Positions 46,805 through 56,021 of a stretch of 64,000 bases of DNA are shown piece by piece. The DNA is taken from assembly GCA_947502595.1 (NCBI GenBank), contig CANNAM010000003.1:234722-298721 (forward strand), given 5' to 3'. The notes beneath the pieces were generated by a model. That model saw only the letters and a list, made by a program, of their open reading frames with translations. It made no database searches and was not told the origin of the DNA. How positions within the stretch are numbered: position 1 is the first letter of the stretch; each line of letters opens with the position of its first letter. Origin of the DNA: an uncultured Marinicella sp. GTDB taxonomy: Bacteria > Pseudomonadota > Gammaproteobacteria > Xanthomonadales > Marinicellaceae. The position numbers and the translations under genes are program-made.

Positions 46805-47446
46805 ATTAACCAGATTCACCGATCACATTATTACTTCTTACTGTCAATATTTTTTTGCTTGAGCTGGGTCAGCGAAGCAGCCAATGATGCAAAGCTGTTA
46901 GCCAGTGCCCAATCACAAGAACAAAATTTGATTGCCACCTATGGCCTCAGTCAACGCTTCGATTGGCGAAACAAGTGCCTTGAATTAATCAACGCCTTGG
47001 CACTGGCTCAATTCAATCAATGTAAGGTCATTAAAGCACACTTTGCCAACGCTTATTCTATGGCCCACGGCAGCGTATTATTGACTGAAGGCCTGCTACA
47101 AAATATCTACAATGACGACCAACTGGCGCATATTTTGGCGCATGAACACGCCCATTTAACCCTCAATCACCACCAACAAGCAGCACAATTGGTACAAAAC
47201 CCACCCAAGCTATTCACCAAATCCAGAATCAATAAATTTTACCGCTACATTGAACAACAAGCTGATTTAACTGCTGATGAGTGGTTATCAGCACATGACC
47301 GCGACCCCCTGCAAATCCACCATTATCTGTTGCGCATTGAACAATCCACCGATGAACACAGCAATGACCACAGGAAATTAAAACACCGCATTCATCGCAA
47401 AGGTTTACCAATTGAAGTGAAGGAGGTCTTTTGGAGCAACAAATGA
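46805..47446 (+). CDS. M48-like periplasmic metallopeptidase with apparent ATT start
   Basis: About 213 residues. The zinc motif HEHAH (HExxH) is at about residue 115, followed by EQQADLTADEWLSAHDRDP, the position of the third ligand in M48 peptidases. Only a TTG at 46859 offers a regular start, but the frame is open upstream to 46784 and encodes a good signal peptide (HRSHYYFLLSIFFCLSW, then VSEA) beginning from ATT at 46805, six bases after AGGA. I therefore place the start at ATT; the alternative is a mutated start or a sequence error. The family cleaves damaged envelope proteins. Its relatives include LoiP and BepA. Confidence 0.65.
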   Translation: MNQIHRSHYYFLLSIFFCLSWVSEAANDAKLLASAQSQEQNLIATYGLSQRFDWRNKCLELINALALAQFNQCKVIKAHFANAYSMAHGSVLLTEGLLQNIYNDDQLAHILAHEHAHLTLNHHQQAAQLVQNPPKLFTKSRINKFYRYIEQQADLTADEWLSAHDRDPLQIHHYLLRIEQSTDEHSNDHRKLKHRIHRKGLPIEVKEVFWSNK

Positions 47447-47530
47447 TTCATGTTTGCCAGACTTTCTCTGGGTTTTAAATGATGACTTGTCACACAAGCC
47501 TATTTTTCTTGATTTAGTTATAATGTTTGA

Positions 47531-48979
47531 ATGAAACTGAACAGCAAAACATTGTTGATGGTTATACTTATGGCGCTGGGCCTGTTGACTCTGGTGATGG
47601 TACTGATTTTAGCCGAAAAACTATTGACCATATGGCAATACTTACAAACTGCGCCAGCTTGGTTTGCAGTGTTGTACCTACTGATAATTGTACTTGTGGC
47701 TGCAGTGCCAGTTTGGCTGTTTCTGAAGCTTACGCGCCCGAAAATAAAAACCGAAGCAGCGGTTAAGGTCATTGACGAACAGAGTTTATCCCAAGCCATT
47801 GATAAGGAACAACAACGTGGCGTAGACACCCAAGCCGCAGATGCTGAAATGCGGGTGTTGCGAGAACGCAGAACGTCCGGTAAATTCCACATCAGTTTAT
47901 TTGGGGCCGCATCAACCGGCAAATCTTCCCTGATACATGCGCTGATACCAGATGCTCAGGTTGAAACCGACGTAATTAAAGGCACCACCATAACCGCCCA
48001 CCACCACTCTTATGGCCAATTAGAAATCACTGACCTGCCCGGTTTCGATGCCATTGACCAACAAGAACTGACCCAACTGGCATTGGAAGAAAGCCAACGT
48101 GCCCATGTGGTGGTGTTTTTACTGAGTACAGATTTGGCACGCAGTGAAATGGTTTTGTTTGAAAAACTCAACCAATGGCAAAAACCGATGGTGTTGGCTT
48201 TGAACAAAGTGGACACCTACAACAAACAACAAATTCAACAAATCAACGCCGCCATTGAAGCTAAAATCAAACAACAGTACCCCGTGGTAATGATCAACAC
48301 CGGTGGATTTAAACAAGTCATCATCGAAAAGCCTGATGGCAGTCAATCACTGGTCACCGAACCCGTGCCTGCCAAAATTAAACCGTTGTTGGATGCCATT
48401 GAAAAAGTGGTCAGCAACAACCCAGAAGCCTTGCATCGCTTCAGAGATGCTGGGATCTTGATGTTGGCCGAACAAAAACTCAACACCGCCAGCCGTGCCC
48501 ATAACCTTGAAGTGGCCACGCAGGTTATTGACCGCCACACCAAACGAGCCATCGTTGGCGCTTTGGCTTCAGTGGCACCCGGTTCTGACTTGGTGATTCA
48601 AGGCACCATCGGCACCCAGTTGGTGCGAGAGTTGTGCCAATTGTATGCTGTACCTGTGAACCAACTGCAGGTTGATCAAGTATTGAAATCAGCCGGTGGC
48701 AAGTTACGCACCTCTACATCTTTGGTGTTGGCGGTGGCTGGTAATGCATTAAAAGCCTTTCCGGGCATTGGAACCGCAGCCGGTGGCATCATGCATGCAG
48801 TGGCTTACGGCATGATTTTCAATTCTTTGGGTAAAGCTGTGCTGACCAGCGTCAGCACCGAAGGTCAACTCAACACTGCACTTACCCAACAAACTTTTGA
48901 GGAAAATTTACTTGGATCATCCAAAGAACTGGCTAAAGACTTGGCGAAAATGGCGCTCAAGCTCAGCCGCCAAAAATAG
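47531..48979 (+). CDS. Membrane-anchored DUF697 GTPase (first of pair)
   Basis: 482 residues: two N-terminal transmembrane helices (about 6-28 and 42-65), a dynamin/Era-like GTP-binding domain (about 115-290) with G1 GAASTGKSSL, G3 DLPGFD and G4 NKVD, then a DUF697-type domain (about 330-450) with two glycine/alanine-rich hydrophobic hairpins. Proteins of this kind, such as YcjF-related ones, are presumed to act on the inner membrane. The C-terminal end overlaps the next, paralogous gene by about 68 bases, so they are translated together. Function is unproven. Confidence 0.85.
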   Translation: MKLNSKTLLMVILMALGLLTLVMVLILAEKLLTIWQYLQTAPAWFAVLYLLIIVLVAAVPVWLFLKLTRPKIKTEAAVKVIDEQSLSQAIDKEQQRGVDTQAADAEMRVLRERRTSGKFHISLFGAASTGKSSLIHALIPDAQVETDVIKGTTITAHHHSYGQLEITDLPGFDAIDQQELTQLALEESQRAHVVVFLLSTDLARSEMVLFEKLNQWQKPMVLALNKVDTYNKQQIQQINAAIEAKIKQQYPVVMINTGGFKQVIIEKPDGSQSLVTEPVPAKIKPLLDAIEKVVSNNPEALHRFRDAGILMLAEQKLNTASRAHNLEVATQVIDRHTKRAIVGALASVAPGSDLVIQGTIGTQLVRELCQLYAVPVNQLQVDQVLKSAGGKLRTSTSLVLAVAGNALKAFPGIGTAAGGIMHAVAYGMIFNSLGKAVLTSVSTEGQLNTALTQQTFEENLLGSSKELAKDLAKMALKLSRQK

Positions 48980-50339
48980 CGACAACTTACAAAATGTTGC
49001 ACCCAAGTCAAATAAAACTGCTTCTAAAGCAGTTAATTCAACTGTGTCTGATGCCGAAACAAACCACTTACCCACAGTCAATGAGCAGGCCCTAAATAGC
49101 CTTAAAAACCTACTTGATGACCCTAAAATTCCCGCCACCGTCAGGAACCAACTGCAGGCCGAATACCAAAACGTACAACGTTTGATAGACAAATTAGAAA
49201 ATGAACAGGTATACATTGTGGCTTTTGGTAAAGTCAGTACCGGAAAGTCTTCACTGCTGAATGCCATCAGTGGCCAACAACACTTTAAAGTCAGCCCCTT
49301 ACATGGCGAAACCAAACATCAAAACCATTTAGATTGGCCCAGCTATACTCAGCAATCAGTGGTGTTGATCGACACCCCTGGCACCGATGAATTCGATGGT
49401 GAAGCACGAGAATTAATGGCGCAACAGGCAGCCAAACAAGCTGATGTGATTTTGTTTGTCCTGGATGGCGACATCAGTGAGTCACAAAAACAGCAGTTAG
49501 AAATCATTGCCCAACCCAACAAACCCATCATTACAGTGCTGAATAAAGCCGACCTATACAGTCACGATGAAATACAGCGCATCAAAGCCTCTATCAGCAG
49601 CAAAACACAGGGCATCAACAGCCAAATTGTCGCAGTCTCAGCAGACCCGCGACCCAGAACACTGATTGTTGAGTTGGCTGATGGTACCAGGCAAGAAAAA
49701 ATTGAAACACCTGCGGCTCATATCGATGAATTAAAACAACTGATTTGGGATATATTGGATAAAGAAGGTAAGACCATCACTGCCTTGAATGCCAGTATGT
49801 TTGCTGGTGAAGTGTCAGAAAGTGTGGCTCGAAAAGTCATTGAAGTTAGAAAATCAGCAGGGCAAAAAATTATTCGTACTTACTGTATGGCTAAAGGTAT
49901 CGGCGTGGCCTTCAACCCAATACCTGTGGCTGATTTATTATTTGCTGCAGGCTTAGATGTGGCGATGATCAGGCAACTGTCTAAACTCTATGGTTTGTCA
50001 TTGGGTAAAGTAGAAGCCACTAAACTCACCACCACTATTATGGCGCAATTGGCCGTTTTGATGGGAGCTGTTTGGGGAGTCAATTTATTGTCCTCAGCGA
50101 TGAAGACTGTCAGTGTAGGCCTGTCCACCACAATCACCGCCACCGCTCAGGGTTCACTGGCTTATTATGCCACTTATCTGGTTGGACAAATTGCCGAGTA
50201 CTATTTCATTCAAGGCAACTCTTGGGGCAAAGATGGACCCAAAACTGTGGCCAAAAACATAGTCAAGAATTTAGACCGCAATTCAATTTTACTCGAAGCC
50301 CGTGAACAAATTTTAAAAACTCTGAACAACAAATCTTAA
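48912..50339 (+). CDS. DUF697 GTPase (second of pair)
   Basis: 475 residues from TTG at 48912, which has GAGGA eight bases upstream; the frame could also begin at TTG 48897, but that start lies on the ribosome site. The N-terminus is basic and Ser/Asn-rich and lacks the transmembrane helices of its partner. The G domain has G1 GKVSTGKSSLLNA, G3 DTPGTDE and G4 NKAD, with a C-terminal DUF697 region and hydrophobic stretches near FNPIPVADLLFAAGLDVAM and AQLAVLMGAVWGV. The two overlapping paralogues suggest a hetero-oligomer made of a fixed and a mobile GTPase. Confidence 0.85.
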   Translation: MDHPKNWLKTWRKWRSSSAAKNSDNLQNVAPKSNKTASKAVNSTVSDAETNHLPTVNEQALNSLKNLLDDPKIPATVRNQLQAEYQNVQRLIDKLENEQVYIVAFGKVSTGKSSLLNAISGQQHFKVSPLHGETKHQNHLDWPSYTQQSVVLIDTPGTDEFDGEARELMAQQAAKQADVILFVLDGDISESQKQQLEIIAQPNKPIITVLNKADLYSHDEIQRIKASISSKTQGINSQIVAVSADPRPRTLIVELADGTRQEKIETPAAHIDELKQLIWDILDKEGKTITALNASMFAGEVSESVARKVIEVRKSAGQKIIRTYCMAKGIGVAFNPIPVADLLFAAGLDVAMIRQLSKLYGLSLGKVEATKLTTTIMAQLAVLMGAVWGVNLLSSAMKTVSVGLSTTITATAQGSLAYYATYLVGQIAEYYFIQGNSWGKDGPKTVAKNIVKNLDRNSILLEAREQILKTLNNKS

Positions 50340-50451
50340 CTGAAGCAACTCATTGCTCAATACATCAGTAGTTTTTTTACAGTTTTTACAGACAAATTTT
50401 GCATTGTTCCTGGTTGGCGTTAAAATAGCCCTTTTAGTTCAAGAGACGATC

Positions 50452-51168
50452 ATGGGAAGAGCCTATCAAAACCGCAAAGAATCAATGGCAAAAACTTCAG
50501 ATGCCAATGCACGGGTGTACAGTAAATTCAGCCGAGAAATTTATGTCTGTGCGAAATCCGGCGGTGCTGACCCTGACGCCAACTTGGCGCTGCGCAGCTT
50601 ACTGGATCGGGCCAAGAAAGCCCAAGTTCCCGCTCATGTGATTAAAAATGCTTTGGATAAATCTGAAGGCACCGGTGGCGAGGATTTTGCTGTTGCTCGG
50701 TATGAGGGTTATGGTCCTGGCGGTTGTATGGTGATAGTTGACTGCTTAACCGACAATCCCAACCGCACATTTGGCGATGTGCGTTTATGTTTTACTAAAA
50801 CTGACAGTAAAATTGGCACCCAAGGCACGGTCATGCACATGTTTGATCATGCCGCTATTCTGGTCTTCAAAGGTGATGATGAAGATGCCGCATTGGAGGC
50901 TTTGATGGATGCTGATGTGGATGTGACTGATATAGAGTCTGAAGACGATAAATTGACTGTGTTTGCACCACACACTGAATACTTCAAAGCCAAACAAGCG
51001 TTACAAGATGCGTTTGAGGGCATTGATTTTGAAGTTGATGAAATTCAATTCATTCCACAAACCACCACCACTATTTCAGCAGATGATATGCCTAATTTTG
51101 AAAAGTTCATAGATATGTTGGATGAATTAGATGATGTACAAAACGTCTTTCACAACGCTGAGGTTTGA
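50452..51168 (+). CDS. YebC/PmpR family protein, YeeN type
   Basis: 238 residues from the ATG at 50452; the frame extends to 50353 but [23 protein letters not shown] is the family start. [24 protein letters not shown] and [16 protein letters not shown] and [10 protein letters not shown] are characteristic. It resembles YeeN more than YebC by its shorter N-terminal SGHSKW-less start. Family members bind nucleic acid or the ribosome and have been linked to transcription control and to translation of difficult peptide stretches. A perfect hairpin follows at 51208. Confidence 0.9.
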   Translation: MGRAYQNRKESMAKTSDANARVYSKFSREIYVCAKSGGADPDANLALRSLLDRAKKAQVPAHVIKNALDKSEGTGGEDFAVARYEGYGPGGCMVIVDCLTDNPNRTFGDVRLCFTKTDSKIGTQGTVMHMFDHAAILVFKGDDEDAALEALMDADVDVTDIESEDDKLTVFAPHTEYFKAKQALQDAFEGIDFEVDEIQFIPQTTTTISADDMPNFEKFIDMLDELDDVQNVFHNAEV

Positions 51169-51207
51169 GCCGCTGATAGGGTGAAATCATTCAGCCTATC
51201 CCGCAAG

Positions 51208-51234
51208 CGCCAATTTGAATTCTACAAATTGGCG
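51208..51234. repeat. Perfect hairpin after the YeeN-type gene
   Basis: CGCCAATTTG (51208-51217) and CAAATTGGCG (51225-51234), ten pairs with a seven-base loop. No T-run follows, so it may stabilise the mRNA end or terminate with Rho rather than act as an intrinsic terminator. Confidence 0.5.
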
Positions 51235-51290
51235 TTCAGCCAAAGCCCTTCAATACAAACCTTCAAACCCTGAGAAATTTATCCATCGCC

Positions 51291-51869
51291 TTATTGCTGT
51301 TGCTCAGGTACTGCATACCGATAATGACTTTTGATGGTGTGCTTAAATAATATATCTTCACTTTGTGGGCCCCTGCCAATGTTATGGATGATTTGCCAAT
51401 TGCCTGAAGCCGCCATTTGATCACTGACTATTCCTATGTGCGGCAAATTCGAGCCAGTCAACCGCCAACTGACTATATCCCCTGGCTGATAATCCTCAAC
51501 CCGGTTGCTGATTGGCAGCACCTTTGCAAAGCGAGCAAAGAAAGTTTCTAAATTAGGTACGCGACGGTGATCGATGTTACTGTCTGGTTTACGCAGCCCC
51601 CAATAAGCCGGATATAGATTGAAATTAACCAGCATGTCTTCATGCACCAGCTGCTGTAAATCAACACCAAGGGCTCGATAAGAACGAATGATGACATCCG
51701 TACACACACCTTTTCCAGCCTCAACATCACCCATGGGATAGGCAATTTTTTGGTATGAACCGTCATAAATAACGGTGTATTCAAGCCGCTGTTTAGCTGC
51801 TTCCACCAAAGGATTGGCCAACGAATATAAGCCAAAGAGTAACAAGCTGGCAGTTAATGTTATTTTCAT
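51291..51869 (-). CDS. DUF1287 secreted protein
   Basis: 192 residues, signal peptide to about residue 18. YTVIYDGSYQKIAYPMGDVEAGKGVCTDVIIRSYRALG (given here as YDGSYQKIAYPMGDV and GVCTDVIIRSYRALG) is the DUF1287 hallmark; the Cys with later NLPHIGIVSD and IIHNIGRG form an NlpC/P60-like triad in which Cys and His are plausible catalytic residues. A cell-wall peptidase role is likely but unproven. It is a single gene on the minus strand, with the dodecin gene upstream in the same direction, separated by a terminator. Confidence 0.85.
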   Translation of the reverse strand: MKITLTASLLLFGLYSLANPLVEAAKQRLEYTVIYDGSYQKIAYPMGDVEAGKGVCTDVIIRSYRALGVDLQQLVHEDMLVNFNLYPAYWGLRKPDSNIDHRRVPNLETFFARFAKVLPISNRVEDYQPGDIVSWRLTGSNLPHIGIVSDQMAASGNWQIIHNIGRGPQSEDILFKHTIKSHYRYAVPEQQQ

Positions 51870-52017
51870 ACTGATTCAGACCTTTGATCCAAGTGAAGAT
51901 TCAATTCTAATGCTTTTAGCTGACCCACAGCAACTCAATGCAAAACAGCACCATCGATCCTGCGATTCAAAACAGATGCAGATATTCAAGGGCTTAAATT
52001 AATGACCAGCAGGCATA

Positions 52018-52047
52018 AAAAAACCAGCCAATAAAGCTGGTTTTTTT
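52018..52047. terminator. Terminator of dodecin
   Basis: AAACCAGC and GCTGGTTT (52021-52028, 52036-52043) with a short loop and seven T on the plus strand and seven A before it. It follows the dodecin stop on the minus strand. Confidence 0.8.
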
Positions 52048-52066
52048 GAATCTTGATAGATGCGGA

Positions 52067-52270
52067 TCAATCTTTCAAAACAAACGTCACTTTCATCGCA
52101 ACGCGGTATTCCGACACTTGATCATTTTTTATCACTACTTTTTGACTTTCCACCCAAGCACCAGATACATTTTTCAAAGTTTCAGTGGCTCTTTTAATGC
52201 CTTTATTGATGGCGTCCTCGAAGCTTTTATTTGAACTGGCGATGATTTCGGTTACTTTGGCTACACTCAT
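52067..52270 (-). CDS. Dodecin (flavin-binding)
   Basis: 67 residues from the ATG at 52270, with AAGGAG nine bases upstream. MSVAKVTEIIASSNKSFEDAINKG is the conserved start and the Trp of GAWVESQKVV stacks with the flavin in the dodecamer. Dodecins store or buffer FMN/FAD and protect the cell from light-activated flavin. Many archaeal and bacterial dodecins differ in which flavin they prefer; this cannot be judged here. It is a monocistronic gene flanked by two terminators. Confidence 0.93.
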   Translation of the reverse strand: MSVAKVTEIIASSNKSFEDAINKGIKRATETLKNVSGAWVESQKVVIKNDQVSEYRVAMKVTFVLKD

Positions 52271-52397
52271 GGTTAACTCCTTAATTGAACATGTAAATAA
52301 AAATGAACCATTAGGGTAACAAACTGACTGTGAATTTTCCATAAAACCCACTGCGATTTAACTGTTGTTTTAAATTGCTTTTTATTGCTCCAGAAAT

Positions 52398-52425
52398 AAA
52401 AAAGCCGATCAATGATCGGCTTTTT
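52398..52425 (-). terminator. Terminator of the M2 peptidase gene
   Basis: AAAGCCGATC-A and TGATCGGCTTT (52401-52423) with a minimal loop and A/T-rich flanks (AAAA before, TTTTT after). Lies directly downstream of the M2 gene on the minus strand. Confidence 0.8.
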
Positions 52426-52444
52426 CTTGATTCAAACAAACCAT

Positions 52445-54244
52445 TTACCAGCCGCAATCACGACCTTGGTTTTGTTCATCCAACCAAACTTTTAACGGTG
52501 CAAAATAATCAACCACTGCTGTGGCATCCATTTCGCGTGAGTTGGCCAACACTTGCATGGCATCTTGCCATGGTTTTTCAGCACCCATTTCTAAAACTTT
52601 GATTAATTTTTCGCCAGCTGCTTTGTTGTTGTAGATTGAACAACGGTGTAAATCACCCTCGAAGCCAGCTGTTTTACACAATTCACGGTGGAATTGGAAC
52701 TGTAATATATGCGCCAAGAAATAGCGCGTATAGGGTGTGTTGCCTGGAATGTGGTATTTAGCACCTGGATCAAAGTCAGCTTCGCTGCGCTCAATTGGTG
52801 CTTTTACGCCTTGGTATTTATTTCTCAACTGCCACCAACCAGCATTGTATTCCTCAGGTGAAATTTCACCATTGAAAACCTGCCAGCGCCATTGGTCAAC
52901 CAACAAGCCAAAAGGTACAAAGGCAATTTTTTCTAAGGCTTTTTGCATCAACATACCCAAGTCATTAGATGAAGCTGGTACTTCATCAATCAAACCAATT
53001 TCTTTGAAGTATTGAGGTGTGATTGACAATGCGACAGTGTCGCCAATGGCTTCATGGAAACCATCATTGGCACCCGTTCTGTATAAGATGCTTTTGTCGT
53101 TGTAAGCACGTTGATAGAAATTGTGACCTAGTTCATGGTGAATGGTGACAAAGTCTTCATAGTCTTCTTTGATACACATTTTCATGCGGATGTCATCGAC
53201 ATTATCAATGTTCCAAGCACTGGCATGACAAACCACATCACGGTCCTGCGGCTTGGTGAACAATGAACGCTGCCAAAAGGTTTCTGGCAATGGCGGTAAA
53301 CCCAATGAAGTGAAAAAGCCTTCAGCGGTTTCAGTCATTTTTCTGGCATCGTAATTATGTTCTTTCAACAAGGCTGTGACGTCAATGGTTGAACCGGCAT
53401 CAGCAGGTTTAACCAAGTCATAAACCCCGGTCCAATCTTGGGCCCACATGTTGCCCAACAAATGGGCTGGAATCATGCCATCATCACCCATCACTTCACT
53501 GCCATAATGGTCAGTTAGTTTGGTGCGAACATGACATTGTAATGAATCATACAAAGGCTTGACTTGTGACCACAATCGATCTAACTCGACTGGGAACTCA
53601 CTGGCTGGCATGTCATAGCCTGCACGCCACATGGCACCAGTGTCATCATAGCCCAGTTCTTGTGCGCCCTCATTAGCCAATTCAACCATGCGTTGATATT
53701 TGTCACGCATATCTGGTGACACAGTACGCCAACCCTGCCAAGCTTCAAGCAGTTCTTTGTGCTGCTTCGATTCAGCAATGGTTTTTGATAATTCACCTAA
53801 ATTCTGACAGTGGTCTTTAACACAATACTTACCAGCGCCGTACATGGCTTCAAGTTTAGCCATGATTTGTGCCAATTCTGCATTTTTTTCTGCATCATCT
53901 GGAGCCGCTAAAGTGAGGCTGCCTTTGATGATATTCAAGCGACGTCGCATGTCATCTGATAATTTCAGGTCGTCAAACTGTTTCGCCTCATTGGCAAATT
54001 TAACTGACAAAGCACCCATTTTTTCGATGCTTTTAGCGCCCAACCAAATGGTGTCTTCAGTGATGAAGTTGGCTTGCACCCATGCCACCCTGGCTGCGTA
54101 CTCACCTTCCTTGATATAGGTTGCTTCTACCTTATCTAAAAAAGCTTGCGCATCAGCCACTGTAACGGTGTCTTTGACTGGTTTGGTGTTGTGCTGACAT
54201 GCCATCAATGACAGCATCAGGCACAAAATCAATATTTTTTTCAT
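52445..54244 (-). CDS. M2 family peptidyl-dipeptidase lipoprotein (ACE-like)
   Basis: 599 residues from the ATG at 54244, which begins a lipoprotein signal (MKKILILCLMLSLMAC; Cys near 16). The active site is IHHELGHNFYQ (HExxH), followed by ANDGFHEAIGD with the third zinc ligand. MWAQDWTGVYDLVKP and QFQFHRELC are further hallmarks. It removes dipeptides from the C-terminus of peptides at the envelope, supplying the OPT and peptide-binding systems encoded in this window. Bacterial ACE homologues of about this size are common in Xanthomonas-type bacteria. Confidence 0.93.
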   Translation of the reverse strand: MKKILILCLMLSLMACQHNTKPVKDTVTVADAQAFLDKVEATYIKEGEYAARVAWVQANFITEDTIWLGAKSIEKMGALSVKFANEAKQFDDLKLSDDMRRRLNIIKGSLTLAAPDDAEKNAELAQIMAKLEAMYGAGKYCVKDHCQNLGELSKTIAESKQHKELLEAWQGWRTVSPDMRDKYQRMVELANEGAQELGYDDTGAMWRAGYDMPASEFPVELDRLWSQVKPLYDSLQCHVRTKLTDHYGSEVMGDDGMIPAHLLGNMWAQDWTGVYDLVKPADAGSTIDVTALLKEHNYDARKMTETAEGFFTSLGLPPLPETFWQRSLFTKPQDRDVVCHASAWNIDNVDDIRMKMCIKEDYEDFVTIHHELGHNFYQRAYNDKSILYRTGANDGFHEAIGDTVALSITPQYFKEIGLIDEVPASSNDLGMLMQKALEKIAFVPFGLLVDQWRWQVFNGEISPEEYNAGWWQLRNKYQGVKAPIERSEADFDPGAKYHIPGNTPYTRYFLAHILQFQFHRELCKTAGFEGDLHRCSIYNNKAAGEKLIKVLEMGAEKPWQDAMQVLANSREMDATAVVDYFAPLKVWLDEQNQGRDCGW

Positions 54245-54442
54245 GTTTAGTTTTTCCTGTCTCATTGAGCGAATTAAGCTTGGGCACTGAATAACACTTC
54301 AACAACCTGAGCCTTAACCGCTTGAAAAATCTGTCTTATGCATTGATTGGTCAATTCACAATTTAATCAATTGCCAAGACGCCTTAATAAAACCGCTGTT
54401 ATTCTACAACAATCTTGTTGTTTTTGTTGGGTTCAGCACACA

Positions 54443-54470
54443 AAAAAACCCAGCATAAACTGGGTTTTTA
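54443..54470 (-). terminator. Terminator of the Tyr/Arg-rich lipoprotein gene
   Basis: AAAACCCAG and CTGGGTTTT (54445-54453, 54460-54468) with a six-base loop and flanking A/T runs. It is 46 bases past the stop codon. Confidence 0.75.
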
Positions 54471-54515
54471 AAGTTGATTTATTGCCCTACAGCACAGGCA
54501 TCTGCCGAGAAACAA

Positions 54516-55865
54516 TCACCTCTCTTGTCCTCTGCTCATTGAACGACCAGACTGTCTTCGACCCTGGTTGCTTGAACGGTTGTACTTTTGCTCAGAGCGA
54601 ATGCTGCGCTCTGGTTTAGCCGGCTTGGTCACCGGCGCCTGAACTGGCCTAGGCGCCACTGCTTGTGGCCTTGACTGCTGTTGCACTCTAGGTTGAACCA
54701 CGCGATTGTTAACATATGGGCTGTTGTTGGGCACCCTTTGGACGTTATTCAAACCTTGGGAGTTTGGGTATTGCACCTGAGAGCGTTGCGTGTCAGTGCG
54801 TCTTGTTGGTGGTTGAACCACTGTTTGTCGCGCTGTATTTGGTCGACTGTTGCTGTAATACACAGGGGATTGGCTGTTCATCGGCTTTACCCTTACCGGT
54901 GCCTGTATTGGCTTTTGTTGTGTATAACTGCGTGTATTGTAGCTACTGGTTTGTCTGGTTCTTTGACTCACTTGTTCACGGGCACTCACAGTGGGCTGTT
55001 GCTCAATGCTGTTGGGCAAGTTTCGTTCTGCATAGTTTTGTTGCACCCTGTTTTGCAAACTGCGTTCATTGACTCGGTTACTCACAGCCGATCTCGCCGA
55101 ACGTTGACCAGCAGTAACTTGTCGGTAATTTGATCGATTTGGTTGCAGCACTGCTGACTGCTGTCGGCTGCGTTGCACCGGCTGGTTTGAGCGACTATTG
55201 CGAGTCCCAGAAGAACGGTTAATCACTCGATTACCAGTGCTGCGACTGCGACTAACACCATTGGGGTTGCTGCGGTTGTAATAGCCATTGCGCTGATTAT
55301 TTCTTGGCTGTTGGTATTTGTACCGTGAGTTATAGCGACCATTGCTTAATCGCCTGGCTTCATTGCGAGCAGAATAATAGCCATGCTGAGTGGGGCGATT
55401 GTGGTAATAGTTGCGGTTGCGCCAGTGGTTATACCACCAGTAATTATCGTTGTAATAACTGCTGTAGCTTAGCCCAAAACCATAAGATGGCCACCAACTG
55501 GATGCATAATAACTTGAACCGTAGTAGCTTGAAGGCCAGTAATTAGATGAACACCAAGTTGACCAATACGAATAGCCACAATTGTGCCCAGATGAAAAGT
55601 AAAAGCCCACCCTTGGGTACCTGAATGGACTGTAATTCACATTGCTGTAGGTTACCCCCCAACGGTCAGGGTAATAATTGTAATTATTGTAGTAAACACC
55701 ATCACCTGCGGTTGAATACGCTGATGTTCCATAGCCGTAGTAAGGGTCATAGTTGTCATAAGCATAATAATTATCTTGGTAATAGACTTCATCATCAGCA
55801 TAACGGTGGTTGTGCACCCCGCAAGAGGCTAAAAATATAGTTATTAAAGGCAGCAGTCGTTTCAT
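54516..55865 (-). CDS. Disordered Tyr-rich/Arg-rich lipoprotein
   Basis: 449 residues from the ATG at 55865 (55886 is possible). The lipoprotein signal ends at FLASC-GVH (Cys 15). About residues 20-175 are very rich in Tyr (about 37 by hand count), Ser, Asn, Gly and Trp, with repeated YY pairs. About 175-449 contain almost no Tyr but many Arg, Asn, Gln and Ser, with repeated NRS, RQT and QPxR-like groups and prolines. No folded domain is recognised. The protein is anchored to a membrane and probably intrinsically disordered. A structural or matrix role is a guess. Confidence 0.75.
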   Translation of the reverse strand: MKRLLPLITIFLASCGVHNHRYADDEVYYQDNYYAYDNYDPYYGYGTSAYSTAGDGVYYNNYNYYPDRWGVTYSNVNYSPFRYPRVGFYFSSGHNCGYSYWSTWCSSNYWPSSYYGSSYYASSWWPSYGFGLSYSSYYNDNYWWYNHWRNRNYYHNRPTQHGYYSARNEARRLSNGRYNSRYKYQQPRNNQRNGYYNRSNPNGVSRSRSTGNRVINRSSGTRNSRSNQPVQRSRQQSAVLQPNRSNYRQVTAGQRSARSAVSNRVNERSLQNRVQQNYAERNLPNSIEQQPTVSAREQVSQRTRQTSSYNTRSYTQQKPIQAPVRVKPMNSQSPVYYSNSRPNTARQTVVQPPTRRTDTQRSQVQYPNSQGLNNVQRVPNNSPYVNNRVVQPRVQQQSRPQAVAPRPVQAPVTKPAKPERSIRSEQKYNRSSNQGRRQSGRSMSRGQER

Positions 55866-56021
55866 ATTGGGTACGTGTTTATTCATTGTGTCACTATACT
55901 ACAGTGCAGTCACTGAATAAAAGATGAATAAATCAGCATCATTGCTGTTATTTATCGTTTCAATTAAAGCCTGAATACAGTTTAATAGCGTCACTCTTAC
56001 AGAATTATTTTGGATCGCGTA

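Noticed and set aside
54681..55133. 150- and 118-codon plus-strand frames opposite the Tyr/Arg-rich lipoprotein
   Set aside because: Produced by the low-complexity coding of the opposite strand; Leu/Val/Cys-rich nonsense.
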